Below, piece after piece: positions 22,735 through 31,647 of a stretch of 64,000 bases of DNA. The notes beneath the pieces were generated by a model that was given only the letters and a program-made list of their open reading frames with translations, made no database searches and was not told the origin of the DNA. The stretch is from Gracilariopsis chorda (Eukaryota > Rhodophyta > Florideophyceae > Gracilariales > Gracilariaceae), in assembly GCA_003194525.1 (NCBI GenBank), contig NBIV01000050.1, positions 288,721 to 352,720 of the forward strand, written 5' to 3'. The first letter of the stretch is position 1. The number at the start of each line of letters is the position of its first letter. The position numbers were made by a program, and so were the translations under genes.

Positions 22735-23661
22735 TGTTGTGCAAAACTCTGGAGAGGGGAGGCACTCAAGGTGTTCGAAACCTTGCTCCCTGTGTGGGTA
22801 GCGCAGCTGGCAGAACCCTCTGTATCACCCGGGTGTCGTGTGTAAGACCGACGGTGACTCCGGAAATACCACGGAGGGGGGCCTTTCAGTCCCGGAGTGC
22901 GTGAAGGTATGGTGAGTTTGGCGTGGAAGCCGTAGACACGGAAGCCCAGAGAGGAAAAAAGGAGACGAAGAGACAAAGAATCCGTAAGCACAGCGCTGTA
23001 CAGATCCCACAAAAGAGGTTATCGTAGCCACAGGAGAGACGAAATAACCAAGAAACAACCCTATACAGGGGCGGAAGAATGTCCTAGATACACAGGAAAA
23101 ACAACAGTAAAAAGAAAGTGATAAAATGGTACACTTCGGACCAATCTTGTCTGGATGACCCTGAAGGGTTGATATTACCGTGACCAGCCGGGGTTCCTCC
23201 CGAGTGGGATGAGGAAGCTCACGTAGGCGGCAGGTACCAGGTCCCACACTCCGCAAAGAGTAATCCTCAAGAATGAGCCTGTGTTCCCTTTACTAGGAGG
23301 AGGTGATGGCAAGGAGCCATCACTTAAGTAGGCACGACCTCTTTATCTGACACTGCGGTGTGTAGCGCACCACACGTGGCACTTCCCAGATCGAGAGGTG
23401 CACGAGCCTCCTAATGAGGAAAGTAGTCTAAAAGTAAAAACTAAAACAGCCCAAAATACTGGGAAATTACTATGCAACCATCCATCTATCCCGATATCCT
23501 CCCGGTTACCAAGTATTGGTACACGTCAGACCCGTATCCACTGCCGCGTCGCATCCCAGCAGGCACACTGTATCTCATAACTACCGTTCCCAATGCGCAC
23601 GGAAGACATGCGATATATGACCAGCATCTTCGCAAAGCTGCGACACGTGCATTGCACTATA
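22735..23661 (-). repeat. 5' LTR of element D (about 927 bp)
   Basis: Bounded by TGTTGTGCAA at 22735 and TTGCACTATA ending at 23661, the same kind of inverted termini as A and B. The inner end is set by the adjacent primer site. The outer end falls at the point where the coding frame of the neighbouring gene begins to read LTR bases. Its partner LTR is not in the window. Confidence 0.75.
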
Positions 23662-24253
23662 GATTAATGTTATGCTCCTCATTAAAATTCGTGGCTGGGT
23701 TAGACGAAGCCATTGAAATAGAAGATGGTTGAACATTATCAATACAATTTTCCGCTATTTCCCTTTCCTCAGGGGTAGAGTAGATGGTGTGTGCAAGTTT
23801 TAGCAATGTTCTTTGCGAAGTATGCAGAAATAGATTGCCACCAAGGCTAACAAGTAGTCGTGCAAGAGAACTAAATAATGCCACATTTGATGCCAATTGT
23901 GTACTAAACATTACATCAGGAGGATAATCTCCACGAATACATTCGATGAGTTGATCACTGGTAAGATCCACAACATCGTTCTGGTAAGACCGGATAGTGT
24001 CTAGCATTAACGTTGGGGTCCTATTCACAATTACAAGGGCTTGCCCGAAAGGTCTTCTTGTATTCCTGGATGGAGGTGATTGGGATGGATTAATTTGGGC
24101 CATATTCATATTAGTGCCTTCAGGGGGAAACGGTAAACGAGTATTCACTGGCGGGGTACGGAATGGGGTTTCCTGTGCTGGACTTCTGCTTTCAGCGTTG
24201 CTTTGAAAACGGGTTATTGAAGGTGTCATAACTTTGTATTGTAAGCTAATCAA
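23657..24253 (-). CDS. Unknown protein, C-terminus truncated by element D
   Basis: 198-codon frame; the likelier start is the ATG giving MTPSITRF, at about 24229. The N-terminal 60 residues are Pro/Ser/Asn-rich. The middle has predicted helices with small and hydrophobic residues (LASNVALFSSLARLLVSLGG, HTSQRTLLKLAHTIY), which could be a buried or weakly membrane-like region. No family is recognised. The stop TAG at 23657-23659 is made by LTR bases of element D, which starts at 23661, so the natural C-terminus has been cut off. It lies 230 bases downstream of, and on the same strand as, the finger protein at 24482-24973. Confidence 0.5.
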   Translation of the reverse strand: MISLQYKVMTPSITRFQSNAESRSPAQETPFRTPPVNTRLPFPPEGTNMNMAQINPSQSPPSRNTRRPFGQALVIVNRTPTLMLDTIRSYQNDVVDLTSDQLIECIRGDYPPDVMFSTQLASNVALFSSLARLLVSLGGNLFLHTSQRTLLKLAHTIYSTPEEREIAENCIDNVQPSSISMASSNPATNFNEEHNINL

Positions 24254-24258
24254 GGTAA

Positions 24259-24440
24259 CACTAAGTGCACTTTCTTTGTGTTTTTTCTTTCTTTTTTTTT
24301 TCTTTTGCCTTTTCTTTTTCTTTTTTTGTCTTTTTTTTGTTTGCCTGTTGTTTCTCTTTCTTTTTTTTTCCTTTTTCTGTTTTCTTTTAGCTTATATTTG
24401 TGCTTTTGGTTTGTTTTCTGTTAGTTTTTTCTGTTTTATG
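24259..24440. repeat. Pyrimidine-rich low-complexity tract
   Basis: About 180 bases made almost only of T with scattered C and G (TTTTTTTTTCTTTTGCC and similar). On the minus strand it is a purine tract between two minus-strand genes. Open frames through it are compositional artefacts. Confidence 0.8.
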
Positions 24441-24481
24441 AGTTCTTTTTAGTATACAAACGAATATCTACTATATATATA

Positions 24482-24973
24482 TTAAACTCTTTTACTGCTG
24501 AGGCGGGGTTTCTGGGTTCGGTGACGTCGTCTCCTGTAATGATCTTGCAGATCGTGTGCTTCAGTGAACTTGATGTCACACACGCGACACGTGATGTCAC
24601 TGTCAGTGTAGTTGGCAAGGCATTCAATCCTTTTGTCCTTCAAACCTCTTAGGTGTACTTTGGATTGGTGTTGACTGACCAGCGAAAAGGTGCAAATTTT
24701 GCAATTTAGGAATCGGTGCTTTTTAGTTTTATTTTTGCGTCGCCTCTCGATTTGGTTTGCCACACGTGTGATTTGTGCGGCATATCGCTTGTTTAGAGGG
24801 TCGCAATCTGGCTCATGGCCATTTGTACGGTCTGGGGGTGCGTTGGCAGCAGCTTTGTCAGGCTGTACTACAAGTAGATTCCCGGTACCTTGCTGGCAAA
24901 ATGCAGAAATTATCGATGACAATTCTTCTCCCGTAACTTCTGCCTCGAAGTCCATGATAGCTGGTGCAACCAC
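24482..24973 (-). CDS. Small protein with two C2H2-like zinc fingers
   Basis: 163 codons from the first ATG at 24973; a second ATG six codons on (MDFEAEV) is equally possible. Residues about 1-60 are acidic to neutral. A basic patch (QIERRRKNKTKKHRF) precedes two finger-like modules, CKICTFSLVSQHQSKVH and CRVCDIKFTEAHDLQDHY, each with C-x2-C and downstream histidines, and the C-terminus is very basic. This suggests nucleic-acid binding. No closer family is recognised. The next minus-strand frame (23657-24253) and this one form a possible two-gene unit separated by the pyrimidine tract. A mobile or viral origin cannot be excluded. Confidence 0.55.
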   Translation of the reverse strand: MVAPAIMDFEAEVTGEELSSIISAFCQQGTGNLLVVQPDKAAANAPPDRTNGHEPDCDPLNKRYAAQITRVANQIERRRKNKTKKHRFLNCKICTFSLVSQHQSKVHLRGLKDKRIECLANYTDSDITCRVCDIKFTEAHDLQDHYRRRRHRTQKPRLSSKRV

Positions 24974-26228
24974 AGAGTCCGTTTAATGGTCCAACCAAAC
25001 TGATGAATATTCCGAAGAAATTTTGCTTCGCGTCACTAGATTGTATAGAGCTAGGTTATATATTATACGCATTGTTGTAAAATAAGTAAAAAAAAAATAA
25101 AGCTTTTCAGGAAGAACAAAGCAATATTTTGTATTGTATCAAGCCTTTTAGGAAGCGAATAAAAGAATATAAGGGAAAATAAATTGTTTTTTCTGTCAAT
25201 ACCAATAGTTGATCGTGAAATATTGAATTAGTTGATGCGCGAATGTTTTACTGCAATGAGTACATAAAAGTTGTTGTAATGATGATGGTGATGTTGATGA
25301 GAGTAGAGTCGAACAGAGAAGATTGTAAAGATAGTGCAAAACTAGATGGTTGAAGCCATATAGTCTTTGCTTTTTATACTAGACTAGACTACTAAGTATT
25401 CACAGAGGCTATTCCTCTGTGAATCTGAAACGGACTCTGCCGTAATCGGAACCTACGCAATACTACATAATTTGCGTAGGTGACTGAAAGTTGCGTCGGT
25501 GCCCAATATGTTACCCACGCAAGCTTATCAGATAGTTGCTCAGCAAGTATACAGCGTTCAATGTGAACGCTTTTCTCTTGCTGGGTATTTTAATTTCGCA
25601 TATGTCACACCATCGCCGTGTACGCCAGATCTCGATCGATGCCGACAGCAATAATTTGGATCAACGACTTGCCAATTTAGCGAAATAGTTCAAATCTTCC
25701 TGCTATTTCTTTGTTTTCGAATCCAAAAAGCATGATCCACCGAGACCCTTACGACTTCGCTATACAAAAAGAGGAGAAATAGAAGACTATTCTTGTATCG
25801 CTCACCTTCGATGGTGTCAGCAACTTGCTGCTTTTCATGAAACGCACAGCATGAAGAATACAACGGACAAAGAGAGCACATGGGGCCGTTTCACAGGCCA
25901 AGCATGGTACGCAGCTCTTCATCCGTTTAGTATTATACAAGTTCGCGGTCGACTTCAGCGTACTCTACTCCTCACGCCGTCTCTAAGTCGACTCTCTATC
26001 GCACCGTAGTATACACCCCACAAAGAACATGTATGGTCCTTGCGGGAAAGCGACCTGTCCAACCGCGTTCCCCGATCTCAGGCTGACTCAATGGAGCTAG
26101 TTTCTTATCTAGACCACAATACCGTCGTATCCCTTCCAGTCACAGACGTTTGCCACTCCTCTACATCTTTCGAGTACGCAAGCTACAGCTCTCCAATGCC
26201 TTTCCTGATCATCCCTACTACCATCTCA
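24974..26228. other. Intergenic region, AT-rich then hairpin cluster
   Basis: No supported gene. 25000-25380 is AT-rich with A-runs and short TGATGATGGTGATG-type repeats. 25370-25400 has TAGACTAGACTAC repeats. 25398-25583 holds the hairpin cluster listed separately. Frames at 25690-25940 on the minus strand are short and show no conserved features. Confidence 0.6.
25398..25583. repeat. Cluster of four hairpins
   Basis: Arms are 25398-25408/25414-25424 (ATTCACAGAGG, 11 bp, 5-nt loop); 25451-25460/25472-25481 (ACCTACGCAA, 10 bp, 11-nt loop); 25491-25496/25517-25522 (TTGCGT, with further pairing GGT/ACC inside); and a nested pair, 25541-25547/25577-25583 (CAGCAAG) around 25554-25560/25564-25570 (GCGTTCA, 3-nt loop). 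All arms are perfect. Function unknown. Confidence 0.8.
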
Positions 26229-27629
26229 TCATGTACAAGAAATCCCTGAATTCGCACCCGCGTTTCCCTTTGCACGCTTTCCTCCAACTGCATTGCCCAA
26301 TGCCCAAGCAAGATTCATCGCCAGCTCAAGACACTGCGTGTCGTACGGTCGATGCTTGGTATCATAAAAGCACATCACAGCCTCAATCTTGCCCGTAATA
26401 GTCACTGGCACAGCCAGACAAACTTTCAGTCCATGCTTCTTGGCCAAAGAAGAGCGATGAAAGTTCTTGGAATTGTCAAGCCCAGTAACCCACTCTGGTC
26501 GCATAGAAGACCAAACGCGCCCTGGCACGCCATGCTGGGCCTTGAAAGCGTATTTTTCCGACGCCTTCGAAAAGGTTTGTAGATTGAGCTTGCGTTCGTT
26601 GGTCGTTTCGCTACAAATGGAACTGCAGAACCTGAGCGTGACGGAATTATCAGAATCGACTTCAGGAGATGCAGTTTTCCTACTGGTAGTCCACAGCTCG
26701 GCGTGTTTCCAACCGCGACGCCGCGAAAACAATTGCATGACTTCTTCGGCCGCATTCGGAAAGGTGTCTACTCTGTCAACCAACTTGGAGATCCACTCCA
26801 TGGTGGCCTTATTACTGCTTACTGCCAGTTCAATCTCCAATTGAGTGGTACGTTCAACCATGCCCTTCAAGACGAGTATAGCATAATCAAGCACCTGCGC
26901 TTTGTGCTTAACCTCCACGCCAGACGGAGCGGGTGGTAAGGTACGTTTTAGACGCTCGAACATGCTATTGAGACGATCTCTGCACATCTTGGTGTGGGAC
27001 AGACCGACCGTTTGTGCGTTGGAGGTGAGGGCAGAAGCGGAAGCGGATGGATTGGTGACAACGGGACGCGAGTGTTTTCTGGGCACGGTTGAGCGTTTCT
27101 TGATAGTCTTGGAGGGTTTCGGTGAAATGGATTGCTGTTGAAGAGTTGTTGAGACGGGGAATTGGGGATGTGAGGACACGGGGTTGGAAGATGTATTACA
27201 GTTGGCGGTACTGTTAACAGAACAAAGTCGTTGCATGGCAATATTCTTCGCGTTGAGTTGTGAAGAGGACGTGACATGAGGCACCTGATGTCGAGAGTGG
27301 TTATCAAACGGTAGGGATGTCTCTTCGCTTGTGGCGGCTCCTCGCAAGTCTGTTGAGGCGTCGTCGTCGTCGATGGTTGGAGAGTGGGAGGAGGAGGCGT
27401 TGGGCTCGGCGGAATCTGTGTCGAAATCAGCACTTGGTGTGAGAGAGTATTCGTAACGCAGCTCGTTGCGATAGAGATTTGATAGGGGCCAGTCAGTCAG
27501 AGGTGCTGAAGTGTTGGGAACTAACAAATTGCCGACCAAGGGGGTCAAGTCTGGGGTTGGAGCGGCATTGGTGCCGAGGTCTTGAAGCAAGTTTTCGGTG
27601 TTTTCGTCTCGCGCAGGAACGAGGTCCAT
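26229..27629 (-). CDS. bHLH transcription factor with C-terminal GAF-like domain
   Basis: 466 codons, no intron. The N-terminal 200 residues are Ser/Thr/Pro/Asn-rich with an acidic run (IDDDD near 87). A basic helix-loop-helix domain spans about 211-262: SHTKMCRDRLNSMFERLKRTLP, a short loop, then VKHKAQVLDYAILVLKGMVERTTQLE. The remaining 190 residues look like a GAF/MYC_N-type fold (AFKAQHGVPGRVWSSMRPEWV, GLKVCLAVPVTITGKIEAVMCFYD), which could bind a ligand or mediate dimers. In the basic region the usual Glu-Arg of the E-box reading motif (ER-x-RRDRLN) is Thr-Lys (TK-M-CRDRLN), so canonical E-box binding is doubtful. The start MDLVPARDEN is chosen because upstream sequence is GC-skewed low complexity. 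It acts in the nucleus, by family. Confidence 0.8.
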   Translation of the reverse strand: MDLVPARDENTENLLQDLGTNAAPTPDLTPLVGNLLVPNTSAPLTDWPLSNLYRNELRYEYSLTPSADFDTDSAEPNASSSHSPTIDDDDASTDLRGAATSEETSLPFDNHSRHQVPHVTSSSQLNAKNIAMQRLCSVNSTANCNTSSNPVSSHPQFPVSTTLQQQSISPKPSKTIKKRSTVPRKHSRPVVTNPSASASALTSNAQTVGLSHTKMCRDRLNSMFERLKRTLPPAPSGVEVKHKAQVLDYAILVLKGMVERTTQLEIELAVSSNKATMEWISKLVDRVDTFPNAAEEVMQLFSRRRGWKHAELWTTSRKTASPEVDSDNSVTLRFCSSICSETTNERKLNLQTFSKASEKYAFKAQHGVPGRVWSSMRPEWVTGLDNSKNFHRSSLAKKHGLKVCLAVPVTITGKIEAVMCFYDTKHRPYDTQCLELAMNLAWALGNAVGGKRAKGNAGANSGISCT

Positions 27630-30036
27630 CGCGGGTGAGGGTCCGGGGCAGAGAAAGGGCTTTGAACGGTGAAAGAGGTATTGTGGATGGGGTGGGCGGA
27701 GACTGGTGGGCTAGGGAAGGGACCGACACCGGGGTTCGGCGGCGTGTACTCTTTGAGGATGGGGAAGGTGCGTGGTGTGAGGGGGAGGGGGGAGGGGGTG
27801 GAGTGTGGGGGGGATGAAGGGGATGTGGTGATGGGGCTCGAGGGAGGCGGAGGTAGGTGGTGGTGGGGTGGTAAGGCAGTGGCTTGGGGCCAAGTGAGCA
27901 TGGGCGGCAGGAGAATTATGGGCAAAAAGCGGTAGGAGCGCAGGAGCGCAGAAATATGCGCGAAAGTCAAAGCGCCAAAGGCGCGAACGCTTCGTCGGCC
28001 GAAGCGCGTGTGACTGGTTCAGTGGTGTGAGCTTGCAAGCGAGCTCGCCGGTCCCACTGTGAACGCGCGTGCCGCGCAGTAAGGCGCGTGGCACTCGTGC
28101 TTTGGCACTTCACCTGCTTCGTGAGGTTGGCCCACGGCCGGCGGAGCGCTGTTCTTTGGGCATTGACCTGTCTTCATTGAGTTGCACAGTACCAACGGTG
28201 CATTACGGCGTGCCCAGCCACTATGGCGAGCTGTGAGTTGTTCCATCGCCCTCAATCAGCATGACTGCTTCTGCGCGTACGGCATGCCACAATATAGTGA
28301 GTACATTTGTGACCTTACAAGTTTATGCTCTCCACTTTGCTACCGTTGGTACCTGCTCATGCTGAAGGCTTACTGTACGCGACTTAAACCGGAGCTCCAT
28401 GCCAGGTGTGCGGGCGGACCGCGAGTGCGTTTCGATGCGAACAGTTGGAGGAAGAGGAACGTTCTCTGCCAAGGGCGACGATCCGAGAGATATTCGGCAA
28501 TTCTAAATACAACCATCTCAGTGGCTCCTGTCGCTCCGGTTGTGTGCGAGGAAAGCTACGGAGCTGGGGAGTGTATCCATGGGGTGGCCTTCCATTCATT
28601 AATTAAGCTTTTAAACACATGTGAAGTCTCGAGCTCTGGCCTTATCCGACGAGCTCAACGAGTGCCACGAGCTCAAGCATAGCATCGTCGGGTCGCGCTC
28701 GGCGGGAAGCTCTCACGCTTTCATGCTGCATGAGCAGTGGTTTAGCGTTTTGTGCGTGTGCTATGTTTTATATCCACTTTTGCCTATTGGACAGTGCTGT
28801 TGAGCTGGCTGTTCTTTTACTCCTGCCTCTGCCGTTGTCTCTTACCCCCCGGCGCTTACTGCACGTACGGCGATCATGCTCGCGAATTGCCGACCCTATG
28901 CTGAGCTTTCAGCGATGGCATAATTATAGCAACTGAAACCCGGATTCAACGTACGTGTAGGCAGGGTGGTGTTTCCAGCTTTCAGCAAGTGTTACCACTC
29001 GTAACTCCAAAGGGTTAGTTCGCTGATGGGCTATGGATTAGGTCTATCTCGCGGTGGCGGGTGTAGTTGTGTGGCTCGGGGCAAATCGCACGAAGAAGGA
29101 AACGTAAATTGAGCGTTCGAACGCAAAGCAGTGGCGTTACATGAGGCATCTACACGCCTCTTTGCGTCAGCCAGAAAGTGTGAGGTGTCCCATTACAGAG
29201 GCGGACCGCGAGCGCGACAGGTAAGGCGCGCCGCCCGTCATCCACAGCCCCGAACAGTAAGCGGCCCGTGACGCTTCGTCGTTCGGACCGCTTTTTGCCA
29301 CGGCGCGCTGCCGCGTGCGCGCCAGGCGGCGCTGGTGGCGGTTCGATCGCAGTGCGCTCCGTAGATATCCATCCATCCGTCCGTGCACGCAGCGCGCCCC
29401 TGATCGAAGGGCCCCCGTCATTGAAGCTGCTTCGGTGGAACACCCAGGGATCTAACACACATCAACTTGTCTCATATTCATCATATCCGCCGCAGCCGCT
29501 GCTTACTGGCTTGTTGCACGGCATGAGCCACAGAGCAATACCTTGATGCAACTCTCCAGTGCAGGACATCACTTGAGAGTTATACACTGTGTCTATCTCC
29601 GTAAGTGCTGCACTATCGCCGTCTGCTCGCCACCTCGTGACCGTACCCTGCCGGCTCTGTGTCGTCGGTGGTTCTAGCAGGTCTACCAACCGCGAGCGCT
29701 TAACGATAGATAAAGGATTAACGCCGTATACTCAATGGGATTGGTGCACCCCTCCTTGGTAGAGAACCTCTGATCGTCGCCGGCCCGAACCGCCCCCGAT
29801 TTCGTTCACCTCATTCGTTGCGCTGATGTGTTGTAATGCGCGAGCCAATCCCGCAGAGAGAAAGCTTTTCTCTTCTTACCCCTCGTAAGACAGCGCCCAA
29901 GTGTTTCATATTCGGCTCGCTTTATGAAACATGTCCATAGTCGTAGATAAAATGTACGGTATGTAATCTGTGACAACCTGTTCGACGCACTGGAGCACTC
30001 ACGAAAATCCCAGCAGGCACACGTGCCCTACCCGCT
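27630..30036. other. Intergenic region, G/T-rich then GC-rich
   Basis: 27660-27900 is purine and G-rich low complexity (GGTGGTGGTGGGG-like), upstream of the bHLH gene and a possible promoter or leader. Proline-rich frames on its opposite strand are compositional. 27980-30000 contains several frames of 60-170 codons without recognisable domains, codon bias or conservation clues. I see no supported gene, tRNA or rRNA. Confidence 0.5.
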
Positions 30037-30669
30037 TCATGGTCTCAGCTGGTTAAAGCTGCCAATCACTGTTCGAAGCTGTTGCACCTGCTCTATTATT
30101 CTGCTGCCGTCCTCTGACCCCGCCGCCCTATCAATCTGCACCAATCGCGCCTTGGCCCCACTGCACAGCGACAGTGCTTCCTCGCGATTCCGCTTGTCCG
30201 GCAGCTTCCTCGCAATCTCCTCCATCCCCTCTCGCACCACCGAGTTATTAAACAGTCGCGAGAATCGACGCACTCCTTTCCAGTCCTTTTCATCGACAAA
30301 CTTACTCACATCATCCAGCTGTTCACTCGCTTTCTGAACCGCGTCGAATGCCGCTCGCAGCGCCTCCCGTTGAGCTTCTTCTGCTTCCTTCTTGCGTTCT
30401 TCATACAGCTCGCGTTCTTCGTCGAATATAGTTCTCGTAGGCGCATTTCCCTGCGCTCTGCACCCACACGCTTGTAGCGTGCTTGTCGCAACAGTCATCG
30501 TCGACAACAGTAGAAACCTTCTGCGCGAACCATATCCACTCCGAGTCTTCGTCTTTTGCTTCACTGAATCGCATGCAGACGCTTGCCAAGCATCTGGATG
30601 TCCGTTCTTCGGCAGCGCGGCCTTGTGCGTGTTTAGCTTAACGATATGATATGCGAATCCCACCTTCAT
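30037..30669 (-). CDS. Probable thylakoid lumen protein, PsbQ-like
   Basis: 210 codons. After a 47-residue basic, hydroxylated N-terminus (possible plastid transit peptide) comes SRRRFLLLSTMTVATSTLQACG at about 48-69: a twin-arginine followed by a hydrophobic stretch and a small-residue cleavage region, the pattern of Tat signals to the thylakoid lumen. The mature part, about 135 residues, is almost all amphipathic helix (EERKKEAEEAQREALRAAFDAVQKA, DVSKFVDEKDWKGVRRF, GAKARLVQIDRAAGSEDG), resembling the four-helix bundle of PsbQ/PsbQ', an extrinsic subunit of photosystem II. The Tat call is firm from sequence; the PsbQ assignment is inference from the helix pattern and the KDW and LVQIDRAA positions. 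A different lumenal helical protein is possible. Confidence 0.65.
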   Translation of the reverse strand: MKVGFAYHIVKLNTHKAALPKNGHPDAWQASACDSVKQKTKTRSGYGSRRRFLLLSTMTVATSTLQACGCRAQGNAPTRTIFDEERELYEERKKEAEEAQREALRAAFDAVQKASEQLDDVSKFVDEKDWKGVRRFSRLFNNSVVREGMEEIARKLPDKRNREEALSLCSGAKARLVQIDRAAGSEDGSRIIEQVQQLRTVIGSFNQLRP

Positions 30670-31647
30670 TTCATTCAGATTCGATACTTATTACTGCTCA
30701 GGTGCGTCTGATGCAACGAACTACCAGTTCCACGTCCCGCAACAGCTATACTTGCGTTCCTTCACGTTCACAGGATAACGGGTATGTAGCTTTTCGCAGC
30801 TTCCAGAGCGAGACAGATCTCCGTCTATGATGTCGTCGACTTGCAATAGGCCTCAAGTTGCGTTCTCCTCACGATCTGTCACCCCACAACCCTTTCAAGC
30901 ATGGAAACCGTTTAGCGTCCACTTCGTAGTACGAACTTCGTACCAGGTATCTACAGGAACAAGAGTACCATTGGTAGCGGATTGCTTTGTTCCTGTAGAT
31001 ACCTTCGTACAGTACGAAATGCGCAGCACGAAACTCAATTCCCAATTTTGCCACGCCCAAATCTGGTAATCGCTAACCTGCCTTTACGAGACCAGATCAA
31101 AGGCTACAGATCCATTGCAATCGAGATCACTCAACAAATTGATTCTCTGCGGACCCAGTTCCTGGAAGCAAGGGTAGAGTTAGACACTTAGCTCCTGCCC
31201 TTTACCTGGTCGAAATGTCTTAACACGCTCATTCCATTGCTCGACCGTACCGACGGTGTAGAAGATACACGATGTTCACAGACTTGGGCTCGATCAAAGA
31301 GACCCGAACACCGGGTGCACTTGCAACAATCGCCTAACAGATACGAGACTAGATCATTGAATGCAAACTTTTTGCACTAAGTTACCAGACAAAGGAACCC
31401 GTCTCGTAGAGAAAAACTCACAACAGAGTGGAAGCCCACGATAGTTGCACATATCCTTGCACCGGTCAACCTGCCGGGGCTTCTGCTAGAATGAAAGCTT
31501 CACGCGAAGTAATTCTATCTTAATATGGGGCTGGACAATATGTGCTCTCAGCCATACATGTATTCAGAGCCAGGCGTTTCACAATGAAACACTAGTAAGC
31601 AGGCAAGTGCGCTTTCCACGCTTGGGAGTCAGTTTCAGTCCAAAACT
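30670..31647. other. Intergenic region with one long inverted repeat
   Basis: No supported gene between the PsbQ-like and acyltransferase genes, both on the minus strand. It contains the 18-bp inverted repeat at 30945-31004. An 8-bp inverted pair near 31341-31417 (TACGAGAC/GTCTCGTA) is probably chance. Confidence 0.55.
30945..31004. repeat. Inverted repeat, 18-bp perfect stem, 24-nt loop
   Basis: AGGTATCTACAGGAACAA (30945-30962) pairs exactly with 30987-31004. Further imperfect pairing (TTCGTA and GTAC motifs) is present outside both arms. It lies in intergenic DNA and could be a foldback remnant or a hairpin RNA; the sequence does not decide. Confidence 0.8.

Larger units (their letters stand above)
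9680..23661 (-). mobile_element. Old Ty3/gypsy element D, minus strand, interrupted by A, a Harbinger-like element and a copia element
   Basis: A decayed gypsy element related to A/B but of another family. Reading from the right it has a 5' LTR (22735-23661), primer site, gag, protease, RT, RNase H and integrase, reaching copy A at 9680. The remaining tail and 3' LTR must lie left of the window. Three later insertions split it: copy A at 9679/9680, a DNA transposon at 10415-12857 and copia element E at 14103-18906. Frame breaks are frequent, so no intact protein remains. The host base right of its LTR is 23662, within a small gene. Confidence 0.9.

Noticed and set aside
24259-24440. Phe-rich frame through the pyrimidine tract, resembling a membrane protein
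   Set aside because: Product of the T-rich tract; no charged flanks or neighbours that would support a membrane protein.
27545-27970. Proline-rich 141-codon frame upstream of the bHLH gene, minus strand
   Set aside because: It lies in G-rich low-complexity DNA whose complement codes for Pro/Ser/His in any frame, and it overlaps the bHLH start in another frame.
28019-28120. GC-rich inverted repeats near the bHLH leader as a regulatory hairpin
   Set aside because: Stems are short (GAGC...GCTC, GCGCG runs) and expected at this base composition.
28182-28682. 166-codon plus-strand frame between the bHLH and PsbQ-like genes
   Set aside because: Cys/Arg-rich with no domain pattern, typical of GC-rich non-coding DNA.
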